DNA of 34,357 nucleotides, taken from positions 1-34,357 of the IMG/VR virus record IMGVR_UViG_3300032116_000734; one strand, 5' to 3'. How positions within the stretch are numbered: the stretch's first letter is position 1; each line of letters starts with the position of its first letter. The notes under the pieces are model-generated. The model saw only the letters and a list, made by a program, of their open reading frames with translations. It did no database searches and was not told the DNA's origin. Made by a program: the position numbers and the translations under genes. The stretch is from a virus. Shown one piece after another: positions 14,405 to 20,704 of this stretch.

Positions 14405-14432
14405 TTGATATTAGGCCGGGACTCTATACATT
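14405..14432 (+). promoter_or_regulatory. Early promoter P2
   Basis: TTGATA (14405-14410), 16 bases, TACATT (14427-14432). The same elements and spacing recur at 16597-16624, and the 55 bases that follow are also alike, which supports both as real promoters. It drives the first early unit: two unknown genes, a third unknown gene and the ERF annealase. Confidence 0.8.
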
Positions 14433-14487
14433 CTATCGTGTCGGGCAGCACAACGCGGCCCGCGACACCTGAACGGGAGACAGGACA
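14433..14487 (+). promoter_or_regulatory. Conserved 55-base leader of early unit 1
   Basis: The leader has exactly the same length as the one at 16625-16679 and shares GTGTCGGGC, GCACAA, GCCCGCG and AACGGGAGA. CGGGC and GCCCG can pair around an 11-base loop with GCACAA in it. Just before the gene, CCTG and CAGG can pair and place the ribosome site GGGAGA (14475-14480) in the loop. Conservation in two copies suggests an RNA or translation-control function. Confidence 0.65.
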
Positions 14488-14823
14488 ATGACGCAGACCA
14501 CGACCTCCGAGATGACCTACGCGAACCTGATCGGCTGGAGCGACATCACGCCGTACGAGATCGTTCGCCGGGTGAGCGCCAAGACGGTCGAGGTGCGGAA
14601 GATGAACGCGGAGATCGCGCCGAACTGGACGCCGGACGTGATCGAGGGCGGGTTCGCGGGCCATACCCGGAACAACCACACGCAGGCGTGGGTGATTACG
14701 CCGGATGAGGCGGGTTCGGTGCGGACGATCCGCCTCCACAAGGACGGGACGTGGCGCGACAAGTACGGCAGCCGGTTCCGCCTCGCGGCCGAGCCGGTCC
14801 GGTTCTACGACTTCAACTTCTAA
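14488..14823 (+). CDS. First early gene, unknown conserved phage protein
   Basis: This encodes 111 residues and is the first gene after promoter P2. It reads as a compact soluble protein with a basic-aromatic pattern: NLIGWSDITPYEIVRRV, then GGFAGHTRNNHTQAWVI, and a C-terminal IRLHKDGTWRDKYGSRF ending FYDFNF. I recognise this style from unannotated early proteins of many phages but know of no function. Strong promoter, strong ribosome site and first position suggest high early expression, as for host-takeover proteins; that is inference. Confidence 0.75.
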   Translation: MTQTTTSEMTYANLIGWSDITPYEIVRRVSAKTVEVRKMNAEIAPNWTPDVIEGGFAGHTRNNHTQAWVITPDEAGSVRTIRLHKDGTWRDKYGSRFRLAAEPVRFYDFNF

Positions 14824-14882
14824 GCGACGATCGGGGGTCGGGACGGTCCCGGCCCCCACCATTCCAACGGGAGAACACGACA

Positions 14883-15455
14883 ATGGCACGGACGATCAAG
14901 TACGAGTGGCAAGGCGAGGTGATCGCGATCGACGAGGACGGGGACGAGGAGGTGCTGGAAACGGTCACCGTGGCGTCCTACGCCGAAGCGCAGGCGGCGC
15001 TCAAAGAGATCACCCCGCAGGTGCAACTGGTGACCCTCGAAATCGCGCTGGTGCGGTGTTTGTGCGAAGGCGAAGAGGAAATCGACTGGGAGTACGCCTA
15101 CGTGCAGGACGACAATCGGCTTCCCCATACGTTCCGCAACGGCACGGCGGTGCCGCTCAAGTACCGGCAGGAGGTGGACACCTACCACAAGCGCGTCGAA
15201 TGGGCGCGGTACGAGGCCACCACCTCGATCGCGGACCTGCTGACGGAATACGATCAGGCGCGGGAGCAGGCGGACCGGGCGCAGAAACACGCCAACTGGT
15301 GCGTTGAGCAGCGGTCGGGACCGGCGGAGGACCGCGAATACTTCTACGAGATGTCGCAGGCGTCCCGCGCGGAGGCGCAGCGGTGGACGGATCGCATGGC
15401 CGCGATCGGGCTCCGGCTTGACGTCCTGCTGCCCAACCGACCGGCGGAGGTCTGA
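14883..15455 (+). CDS. Unknown early protein, acidic and helical
   Basis: This encodes 190 residues. ATG 14883 was chosen because AACGGGAGA (14866-14874) precedes it at the same distance as in neighbouring genes; the longer open frame upstream is not supported. The N-terminus is very acidic (IDEDGDEEVLETVTV), the middle has a Cys-containing segment (ALVRCLCEGEEEIDWEYAY) and the last 90 residues are charged helices (LLTEYDQAREQADRAQKH). No domain is recognised. It belongs to early unit 1, upstream of the ERF annealase. Confidence 0.7.
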   Translation: MARTIKYEWQGEVIAIDEDGDEEVLETVTVASYAEAQAALKEITPQVQLVTLEIALVRCLCEGEEEIDWEYAYVQDDNRLPHTFRNGTAVPLKYRQEVDTYHKRVEWARYEATTSIADLLTEYDQAREQADRAQKHANWCVEQRSGPAEDREYFYEMSQASRAEAQRWTDRMAAIGLRLDVLLPNRPAEV

Positions 15456-15458
15456 TAA

Positions 15459-15785
15459 ATGACGACCTATGCCGAGTGGCTGGAGAGGACCGAGGCGGCA
15501 ATCCGCGCGGACTGTCAGGAAGCGCAGGCGTTGCTCGAAGGGGTCCGGCGGCTCAAGACAGGCTGGCCGGGACCGGTTGAGCTAGAGGCGGAAGAGATGG
15601 CGCTCGATCGGGTGGCGGCACGGGCGGACGCGGTACACCGGGCATGGCAGGCGCTGGTTGCGGCGGAGCTCGATGCGGCCGCGCTCTGCCGGTCGTACCG
15701 GGCCATCCTGTCGCGGCTCGATCGGGGCGAACGACCCTTTACATTGCCGGATGCTGAGGATACTGTTCCAGTCGGCCTGACCTGA
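15459..15785 (+). CDS. Unknown small helical early protein
   Basis: This encodes 108 residues from ATG 15459, three bases after the previous stop; the ribosome site GGAGG lies in the end of the upstream gene, so the two are probably coupled. The protein is mostly helical and Ala/Glu/Arg-rich (WLERTEAAIRADCQEAQALL; ELEAEEMALDRVAARADAVH), with a short non-helical tail. No family is recognised. It lies directly before the ERF annealase. Confidence 0.65.
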   Translation: MTTYAEWLERTEAAIRADCQEAQALLEGVRRLKTGWPGPVELEAEEMALDRVAARADAVHRAWQALVAAELDAAALCRSYRAILSRLDRGERPFTLPDAEDTVPVGLT

Positions 15786-15800
15786 TCGGGCCACCACTTC

Positions 15801-15817
15801 AACGGGAGAACGGGAGA
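15801..15817 (+). promoter_or_regulatory. Duplicated ribosome-binding block before the ERF gene
   Basis: AACGGGAGA occurs twice in tandem with one shared base (15801-15809 and 15809-15817), ending one base before ATG 15819. The upstream copy has the normal spacing; the second is too close to act alone. The same block precedes the genes at 14488, 14883, 16680 and 16893, and the doubling here looks like local slippage. Confidence 0.6.
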
Positions 15818-15818
15818 A

Positions 15819-16556
15819 ATGAAAACCAGCAACAGCATCGGGGCCATTGCGCCCGCACTCGTCGCCGCGGCGGCGGAGCTTCAGCCGGTGTCGAAGGACG
15901 CCACGAACCCGGCGTTCCGGAACCGCTACGCCACGCTCGACGCGATCATGGAGCAGGTCCGGCCGGTGCTCGCGCGGCACGGGCTGGCGGTCCTCCAGAC
16001 CGGCACGGCACCCGAGACGATCGACGGGCGACTGGTGGCGGTCGGGATCGAGACGATGCTCCTCCACAAGTCGGGGGAATGGATCGCCAGCAGCGTGACG
16101 TTGCCGGTCGAAAAGCTGACGGCGCAGGGGGCGGGGTCCGCGATCAGCTATGGGCGGCGGTACGGGCTATCGGCCATCCTCGGGCTGACGGCGGAGGACG
16201 ACGACGGGCAGGCGGCATCGGCTCGACCGGCGGCACTGGCGCGGCCGGAACCCCGCGCGGAGGCGGCACCGGAAGCGGGCCAGCGGCTGTATCCGGCGGT
16301 CCCCGATACGCCGCGGGCGAAGCCGTTCAGCGGGGACGTCGGGGAGGCGATGGCGTGGAAGCTGCCGTTCAAGAAGTCCAAGTTCTACAACGTGGCGTTG
16401 CAGGACATTCCCGAGAACGAGCTCGAAAAGCTGCTGGAGTTCGTGCGCCGGGACCCGGACAAGTTCCGCGACATTATTGCGCGGGTCGAGACGGTGCTGG
16501 AAGCCTTTACCGGCATGGCCGCAAACGCGGACGCGGAGGACGAGCCGCCGTTTTAA
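15819..16556 (+). CDS. ERF-family single-strand annealing protein
   Basis: This encodes 245 residues. The ERF core is clear: DATNPAFRNRYATLDAIMEQ (about 27-46) with VRPVLARHGLAVLQT, then GSAISYGRRYGLSAILG and the acidic AEDDDG (about 106-130). ERF proteins such as P22 Erf anneal complementary single strands for phage recombination and circularisation. After a disordered Pro/Ala linker (131-165) comes a helical C-terminal segment (NELEKLLEFVRRDPDKFRDI). The extreme C-terminus DAEDEPPF resembles the SSB tail that recruits host repair enzymes. No phage SSB or exonuclease of the RecE/lambda-Exo type is adjacent; a VRR-NUC nuclease lies farther down. Confidence 0.88.
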   Translation: MKTSNSIGAIAPALVAAAAELQPVSKDATNPAFRNRYATLDAIMEQVRPVLARHGLAVLQTGTAPETIDGRLVAVGIETMLLHKSGEWIASSVTLPVEKLTAQGAGSAISYGRRYGLSAILGLTAEDDDGQAASARPAALARPEPRAEAAPEAGQRLYPAVPDTPRAKPFSGDVGEAMAWKLPFKKSKFYNVALQDIPENELEKLLEFVRRDPDKFRDIIARVETVLEAFTGMAANADAEDEPPF

Positions 16557-16596
16557 GGTGACCAAGATTTCACGCGAGAAATGTTTTGGGGGGCTC

Positions 16597-16624
16597 TTGA
16601 CATTCTAGGGCTCCCCTTTACATT
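16597..16624 (+). promoter_or_regulatory. Early promoter P3
   Basis: A perfect -35 TTGACA (16597-16602), a 16-base spacer and TACATT (16619-16624) repeat the layout of P2. It follows the ERF stop by about 40 bases, with no terminator seen between, so the genes after 16680 can be read from both P2 and P3. It opens the second early unit, which has no later clear promoter before the late promoter at 23629. Confidence 0.82.
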
Positions 16625-16679
16625 ATCTTGTGTCGGGCGGCACAAGGCAGCCCGCGGAACCTAAACGGGAGATACGACA
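16625..16679 (+). promoter_or_regulatory. Conserved 55-base leader of early unit 2
   Basis: This leader equals that at 14433-14487 in length and shares its main blocks, including CGGGC/GCCCG pairing around a loop with GCACAA, and AACGGGAGA (16664-16672). The CCTG/CAGG pair around the ribosome site is not kept here (CCTA/TACG). The genes that follow the two leaders are unrelated, so the promoter-leader block alone has been copied. Confidence 0.65.
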
Positions 16680-16865
16680 ATGCCGAAGTTCCAGCACCTG
16701 CCGCACCCGACCGATACGCGCCGCACCGTTGGGCAGTACTACAAGACGGCCTGCAACCGGTGGGCGGGATGGTCCGCCTTCAGCAGTTTCCTTACTTCGA
16801 CGCCGTGCCCGAAGTGCGCAGCCGAGATGCTGATCGTGGAAAGCGCGACCACTGAGACCAAGTAA
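16680..16865 (+). CDS. Small unknown protein with CPKC zinc-type motif
   Basis: This encodes 61 residues, first gene of early unit 2. It contains C25 and a C43-P-K-C46 pair (TPCPKCAAEML), so a small zinc site or a disulphide is possible, and an aromatic stretch RWAGWSAFSSF. Nothing else identifies it. First position behind a strong promoter and conserved leader suggests high early expression. It may be one of the small host-directed proteins typical of such operons, which is inference. Confidence 0.65.
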   Translation: MPKFQHLPHPTDTRRTVGQYYKTACNRWAGWSAFSSFLTSTPCPKCAAEMLIVESATTETK

Positions 16866-16892
16866 ACCACCAACCTGAACGGGAGACAGGTT

Positions 16893-17099
16893 ATGACGAT
16901 GTTCACGATGGACGCGCTGTATGCGGTCGAGATGGAGGCCAACGCCCTCCTCCGGTACTTTGACGCGGAACCGGCCGCGCGGTCGATCAACATGGCCGAC
17001 GGCCGGACGCTAACGCCGGAGGACGTGGCGCGGACCCTCCGGTCGGTGCAGGAGGAAATCCGGTTCCGCAACGCGCAGGCGTGGGAGGTCAACGCATGA
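16893..17099 (+). CDS. Small unknown protein
   Basis: This encodes 68 residues from ATG 16893 behind AACGGGAGA (16878-16886), again with CCTG and CAGG flanking the ribosome site. The protein is acidic and helical (ALYAVEMEANALLRYF; EDVARTLRSVQEEIRF). The stop overlaps the next start as ATGA (17096-17099). No family is recognised. Confidence 0.65.
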   Translation: MTMFTMDALYAVEMEANALLRYFDAEPAARSINMADGRTLTPEDVARTLRSVQEEIRFRNAQAWEVNA

Positions 17100-17293
17100 C
17101 CCGCCACCTGCTCGACCCGGCGCTCGACCTTGTTCCGCTGCGGCGGCACGGGGTGGTCGGGCGGATCCGCCGCTACGATACCCTCTGCGGCCTATCGGTC
17201 GGCCTGCTCGACGTGGCCCGCGGGTTGCCGAACCAGCAGATTTGCCCCGCCTGCGAGGCGCTGTTGATCGCGGCAGGCGAGGAGGTGGCATGA
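17096..17293 (+). CDS. Small unknown protein with CPAC motif
   Basis: This encodes 65 residues from ATG 17096, chosen over upstream starts because it overlaps the previous stop (ATGA) and has GGGAGG seven bases before it. It is basic in the first half (LRRHGVVGRIRRYDTLCG) and has C31 and a C50-P-A-C53 pair, so it may bind zinc. It overlaps the next gene by four bases. No function can be assigned. Confidence 0.65.
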   Translation: MTRHLLDPALDLVPLRRHGVVGRIRRYDTLCGLSVGLLDVARGLPNQQICPACEALLIAAGEEVA

Positions 17294-17817
17294 CGCCGGA
17301 CCTGTTTACGATGCTGGAGACGGCGCGGTCCGAGCGGGACGCGGGGATCGCGCAGGCGGACCAGACGGTCACGGACGATCCGTTCCAGTCGGCGGTCGTG
17401 GAGCAGATCACCGAGATGCTGATCCACCGGCTGAAGGACACCGGGCGGCTGGAGTTTACGGCGGACCTTGTGGGGGTCCTGCTCGACGAGATGCAGATCG
17501 TGGACGATCTTTCGACGCGGCGGCGGCTGGCCTCGACGATTATCAACCGCGGGAAGGGCAAACACTGGCGGCGGATCGGGTCCGCGCAGTCCGCGCGGCG
17601 GCATTGTGCCGAGATCGCGCTCTGGCAACTGACCGAGGGGGACGGAACGGTGAGCGGGGACCTGATTGCAATGGCACGGGCGGGGATCACCCTGCTACCG
17701 GGCGAGGCGAAGAAGGTGGCGAACGCCTACGACAAGCTCCAGCAGCGGCTGCATGAGGTCGAGGCGGAACGGGACGCGGCCCGCGAGGCGCTGGCGAAGT
17801 GTCGGGGGGAGGCGTGA
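17290..17817 (+). CDS. Unknown helical protein
   Basis: This encodes 175 residues from ATG 17290 with GGAGG five bases upstream. The N-terminal part is helical and contains EQITEMLIHRLKDTGRLEFT and an acidic VGVLLDEMQIVDD; the middle is basic (RRRLASTIINRGKGKHWRRI), suitable for nucleic-acid contact; the C-terminus is a coiled coil (KLQQRLHEVEAERDAAREAL). No family is recognised. Four-base overlaps with both neighbours indicate translational coupling in early unit 2. Confidence 0.65.
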   Translation: MTPDLFTMLETARSERDAGIAQADQTVTDDPFQSAVVEQITEMLIHRLKDTGRLEFTADLVGVLLDEMQIVDDLSTRRRLASTIINRGKGKHWRRIGSAQSARRHCAEIALWQLTEGDGTVSGDLIAMARAGITLLPGEAKKVANAYDKLQQRLHEVEAERDAAREALAKCRGEA

Positions 17818-18185
17818 GCGCGGCCCCGACGGATTGCCGGGTACCCGATCCGACCGACGCGAAGGCGGACGGCGGGTTCGGGAATCACCGGGCTGGATAT
17901 AGCCCCGACCGGCTGGCGCAGGCGGAACATTGGGCGCGGAAGGGCGGGACGCTGGCCGCGGGCGAAGGGCTGGTGCTGTGCGCGGAGATCGACCGGCTGC
18001 GGGACGAGATGAACCACGCGCGGGCGCTCTTGATCGACCTGAAGCGGTTTCGGGACGAGGCGGAGGCGGCGCGACCGATCATTCAGGCGGCGCAGGCGTA
18101 CCTCGATTCGGGCGGCAACTATACCAGTTGGCTCGCCCTCCGGCAGTTGCTGCCCCTTTCCCCGAGTTCGCCCTATGCCACTTGA
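17814..18185 (+). CDS. Unknown small helical protein
   Basis: This encodes 123 residues from GTG 17814, which overlaps the previous TGA and follows GGGGGGAGG; a GTG 15 bases upstream is less well placed. The N-terminal 30 residues are Asp/Gly/Pro-rich and probably flexible, then come helices around AAGEGLVLCAEIDRLRDEM and ARALLIDLKRFRDEAEAARP. Ten of its last bases also encode the start of the next small gene. Function is unknown. Confidence 0.6.
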   Translation: MSAAPTDCRVPDPTDAKADGGFGNHRAGYSPDRLAQAEHWARKGGTLAAGEGLVLCAEIDRLRDEMNHARALLIDLKRFRDEAEAARPIIQAAQAYLDSGGNYTSWLALRQLLPLSPSSPYAT

Positions 18186-18336
18186 ACTTGAACAGGCGCT
18201 CCGTGGCGACCGACCGCCCGTCATGACCCGGCAGGCATGGCAACGGATGCACGACCGGAGCCGGGAGTTGATGGTCGAGGCGCTGCGGCGGACGGTTGAG
18301 GCGGACAACGCGCGGGAGGCGGATCGTGACCGCTAA
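18175..18336 (+). CDS. Very small basic/helical protein, overlapped on both sides
   Basis: This gene of 53 codons starts at ATG 18175, overlaps the stop of the previous gene by 11 bases and is itself overlapped by the next GTG at 18326. It reads MPLELEQALRGDRPPVMT, followed by one long Arg/Glu-rich helix (RELMVEALRRTVEADNARE). It fills what would otherwise be a 140-base gap in an operon where every other junction overlaps, which is the main support. The ribosome site is weak. Function is unknown. Confidence 0.55.
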   Translation: MPLELEQALRGDRPPVMTRQAWQRMHDRSRELMVEALRRTVEADNAREADRDR

Positions 18337-18697
18337 ATCCTACCGGCAGCCGTCACAGATCCGGGCCGACTTTCACCTTGCGGACAAGCTGCCGTGGGTG
18401 ATTCTGGACCCGCGGATCGAACGGCTGGCCCAATATTGCGCGGACCTTGAGGTGGCGTTGGACCTGTCCCGGCGGTCGGCCAACCGGCTGCGCGACACGC
18501 TGGCGGAGTCCGAACAGGCGACCGTCGAGGCGAACAAGGCGCTGGAATCGGGGCGGCTGACCAACGCGGTCGCGTTCAACCTGATTCAGACCCTGCTGGA
18601 ATGGGACGGGGTACGGGGCACGGCGGCGGAGGCGCAGGCGATGGCGGACCTCCGCGAGGCAATCACCATGTTTGACCGGGAGCGGCTGAAGGCATGA
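18326..18697 (+). CDS. Unknown helical protein
   Basis: This encodes 123 residues from GTG 18326, chosen because GGAGG precedes it by five bases; an in-frame TTG 30 bases upstream has no such site. It contains a short N-terminal basic stretch (SYRQPSQIRADFHLADK), then long helices (CADLEVALDLSRRSANRLRD; NAVAFNLIQTLLEWDG) of coiled-coil character. The stop overlaps the next ATG (ATGA at 18694). No family is recognised. Confidence 0.65.
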   Translation: MTAKSYRQPSQIRADFHLADKLPWVILDPRIERLAQYCADLEVALDLSRRSANRLRDTLAESEQATVEANKALESGRLTNAVAFNLIQTLLEWDGVRGTAAEAQAMADLREAITMFDRERLKA

Positions 18698-19062
18698 CGG
18701 CGGCGGCGTTGGCGGAGCAGTGCGGGGATACGTTGTGGGGGTCGTCGAAGATTTGCACCAACCCGCGGCACCGGGTGGTCCTATCCACCGGACGGGTGCG
18801 CGAGTACGCCCAATGCCTCCGCTGTATGGCGCACGATCAGGGGCGGTGCTGGTCGTGCGGCAAGCCGCGCGAGGACGTCCGGCATCGGGTCTGGTTCTGC
18901 GAGACCTGCGCGGAGGCGCGGCTCAAGGACTCCAACCGGATCGCGCGGGAGAAGGCGGACGCGCGGGCGCGAAAGAACGAAATGGACCGGAAGCGGCGGG
19001 CGGAACGGAAGGCGGCGGGCCTCTGTCCGAAAACCGGACAGTCGAAGGCGGGGGCGGCGTGA
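18694..19062 (+). CDS. Zinc-ribbon-like protein with three CxxC pairs
   Basis: This encodes 122 residues. Cys pairs lie at C41/C44, C52/C55 and C69/C72 (CLRC, CWSC, CETC), with His residues nearby, and C10 and C21 upstream. This suggests one or two zinc ribbons. The C-terminal 45 residues are a strongly basic helix (NRIAREKADARARKNEMDRK), suited to DNA or RNA binding. The gene overlaps both neighbours. A nucleic-acid-binding role is plausible, and the next gene is a nuclease, but the partner is not known. Confidence 0.68.
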   Translation: MTAAALAEQCGDTLWGSSKICTNPRHRVVLSTGRVREYAQCLRCMAHDQGRCWSCGKPREDVRHRVWFCETCAEARLKDSNRIAREKADARARKNEMDRKRRAERKAAGLCPKTGQSKAGAA

Positions 19063-19526
19063 CGGGCAAGCGGCCGGTCTGGCCGATGAATAAGCCCCTC
19101 CCCGAGTGGATGACGCATGGTCGCAAGACGGCGGCGGAGCGAAAGGAGCCCCGCGCCAAGCCGCGGCATCTGGAGTCCATCGAGCAGCGGCTGTTCGTGC
19201 AGCGGGTCCGGCTCGATCCGGCGACCCGTGACCTGCCGTCGTGCGCCATCCCGAACGGGGGGCGGCGGTCCGCGCGGGAGGCGGCGTTGATGAAGGCGGA
19301 GGGCGTCACGGCGGGCGCACCGGACTGGATGCTATTCGCCCCGCGGCACGGCGCGGCCGGGTTGGCGATCGAGTTCAAGAGTCCGACCGGCACGGGTCGC
19401 CTATCGGAAGCGCAGAAAGCCTTTCACGATCGGTTGCGCGGGGAAGGCTGGCGGGTTCATATTGTCAAGACCGCGGAGGAGGGGTGGACCCTGCTCACGG
19501 CCTACCTAACGGGAGCTCCAGCATGA
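19059..19526 (+). CDS. VRR-NUC domain nuclease
   Basis: This encodes 155 residues from GTG 19059, which overlaps the previous stop as GTGA; ATG 19086 is an alternative. It carries the VRR-NUC core of the restriction-enzyme-like nuclease fold: E42 in SIEQRLFVQRV, NGGRRSAREAALMKAEG, the APDW motif with D89, E105-F-K107 in LAIEFKSPTG, and Q119 in LSEAQKAFHDRL, ending with VHIVKTAEEGW. Stand-alone VRR-NUC proteins in phages are thought to cut branched or flap DNA. Here it could resolve structures made by the ERF annealase before packaging. Confidence 0.88.
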   Translation: MTGKRPVWPMNKPLPEWMTHGRKTAAERKEPRAKPRHLESIEQRLFVQRVRLDPATRDLPSCAIPNGGRRSAREAALMKAEGVTAGAPDWMLFAPRHGAAGLAIEFKSPTGTGRLSEAQKAFHDRLRGEGWRVHIVKTAEEGWTLLTAYLTGAPA

Positions 19527-19867
19527 CCACACGACCAGCCGCTGACCTGTCGGTCACGGAAGCGGCGGCGTATATCGGCGTGACCCGCGCACGGGTCTAT
19601 CAACGCCTCACCGGGTACGCAGGCAGTTGGGACGCGGGACGGCCCCTCTCCTCGATCGTGCGCGAGACGGGCCGACCCGGTACGCGGAACGGACGGCAAA
19701 AGCGGATCGCCATCGAGGACGCGCTGGCATGGCGGACCGAGCGCGAACAGGCGGGGCTGCCGGTCGGACCCGTCACGCCCACCATCCTCGCCGCGCTCGG
19801 CGCGGCCCTCAACGACCCGGCCGATACGGCCCCGACGGTCGGTCTCCCGGCCATCACGCCGTTCTAA
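19523..19867 (+). CDS. Helix-turn-helix DNA-binding protein
   Basis: This encodes 114 residues from ATG 19523 (ATGA overlap with the nuclease stop) behind ACGGGAG. Residues about 10-32 read LSVTEAAAYIGVTRARVYQRL, the pattern of excisionase/MerR-like winged helix-turn-helix proteins. A basic stretch follows (RPGTRNGRQKRIAI), and the C-terminus is Pro/Ala-rich. With no integrase present, excision is unlikely, so it may be a transcription regulator or a terminase-like DNA-recognition protein. It is a candidate for binding the inverted or direct repeats near the promoters, which is a guess. Confidence 0.72.
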   Translation: MTTRPAADLSVTEAAAYIGVTRARVYQRLTGYAGSWDAGRPLSSIVRETGRPGTRNGRQKRIAIEDALAWRTEREQAGLPVGPVTPTILAALGAALNDPADTAPTVGLPAITPF

Positions 19868-19870
19868 CCA

Positions 19871-19880
19871 TTCTATAGAA
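19871..19880. repeat. 10-base palindrome TTCTATAGAA
   Basis: TTCTATAGAA is a perfect AT-rich palindrome four bases after the stop of the helix-turn-helix gene, in a 52-base gap. It might be an operator; there is no good -35 in front of it. The rest of the gap has only the GGAGG ribosome site for the next gene. Confidence 0.4.
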
Positions 19881-19919
19881 GGACCCGCAGGACGCTCGCT
19901 CACCCTCACCGGAGGCCCG

Positions 19920-20111
19920 ATGCTCTCGTTCCTGACGCTCCCTGACGTGCCGCCCGTCCAGTCCAAACCGCTGCCCGTGGTCCAGACCTTCCGGGCGCAA
20001 TCGCATGGCCGGACGATCGAGTCCCGGCTCCATTTGTCCCACCTTGCCGCCGTCGTGGTGGCCCGTCTGATGGTGCAGACCTACGGGCCGACGGACGCGG
20101 CGACGGCCTAG
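19920..20111 (+). CDS. Small unknown protein
   Basis: This encodes 63 residues from ATG 19920 behind CCGGAGG. The first 25 residues are hydrophobic and Pro-rich (MLSFLTLPDVPPVQSKPL), the rest is a helical His/Arg/Val region (LHLSHLAAVVVARLM). No family is recognised. It ends seven bases before the ParB-like gene. Confidence 0.55.
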   Translation: MLSFLTLPDVPPVQSKPLPVVQTFRAQSHGRTIESRLHLSHLAAVVVARLMVQTYGPTDAATA

Positions 20112-20118
20112 CTCTCTG

Positions 20119-20697
20119 ATGACCCTGCAACGCGTTCCGGTCTCCAAGCTCCGCGCAAACCCCAAAAACCCGCGGATCATCAAGGACGAGAAGTTCCAGA
20201 AACTGGTGCAGTCCATTAAGGATTTCCCCGAAATGCTGGAGCTTCGGCCTATCGTCGTGGACGGCGACGGCGTGGTGCTGGGCGGCAATATGCGCCTCAA
20301 AGCGGCCAAGGACGCGGGGCTCAAGGACGTCCCAGTCATCCGCGCCGAGCATCTCACACCCGATCAGCAGCGCGAGTTCATCGTCAAGGACAACGTGGGG
20401 TTTGGCGAGTGGGACTGGGACGCCTTGGCGAACGATTGGCCGGCGGATGATTTGTCAGCATGGGGGCTGGACGTGCCGTTTTTGGCCGAGGGGACAACGA
20501 TGCCGGTCCTACCGGTGGCGATGGAAAAAACCATCGAACAAATGACATTCACCGTAACCGGCGAACAAGCTGACACGATTCGCGAAGCAATCACGGCGGC
20601 AATAATGGCCGGACCATTTGTCGATACGGGCAACGAAAACAACAACGGAAACGCATTGGCGCGGATCGCAGAGGTGGCTCTTGGGCAATTCCGCTAA
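20119..20697 (+). CDS. ParB/sulfiredoxin-fold protein
   Basis: This encodes 192 residues. The N-terminal 110 residues follow the ParB-N pattern: VPVSKLRANPKNPRIIKDEK, RPIVVDGDGVVLGGNMRLKA (GGN at about 55-57) and GLKDVPVIRAEHLTPDQQR. This fold binds nucleotides or DNA ends and is found in plasmid partition proteins and in phage modification systems. It is followed by WDWDALANDWPADDLSAWG, common in such phage proteins, and a C-terminal part that is AT-richer (26 of 60 G+C in 20521-20580). The adjacent gene is Mom-like; ParB-like and Mom-like genes are often paired, so a shared role in DNA modification is likely. Confidence 0.85.
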   Translation: MTLQRVPVSKLRANPKNPRIIKDEKFQKLVQSIKDFPEMLELRPIVVDGDGVVLGGNMRLKAAKDAGLKDVPVIRAEHLTPDQQREFIVKDNVGFGEWDWDALANDWPADDLSAWGLDVPFLAEGTTMPVLPVAMEKTIEQMTFTVTGEQADTIREAITAAIMAGPFVDTGNENNNGNALARIAEVALGQFR

Positions 20698-20704
20698 GGA
20701 CATT

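Noticed and set aside
19523-19867. Excisionase, hence a temperate lifestyle
   Set aside because: The helix-turn-helix pattern resembles excisionases, but no integrase, attachment site or repressor-like gene with a divergent promoter is visible in the window.
20681-20704. TTG 20681 as start of the Mom-like gene
   Set aside because: It is in frame and has GAGGTG upstream, but would overlap the ParB gene by 17 bases. GTG 20705/20708 after AAGGA places the start closer to the conserved core, as in relatives I remember. It remains possible.
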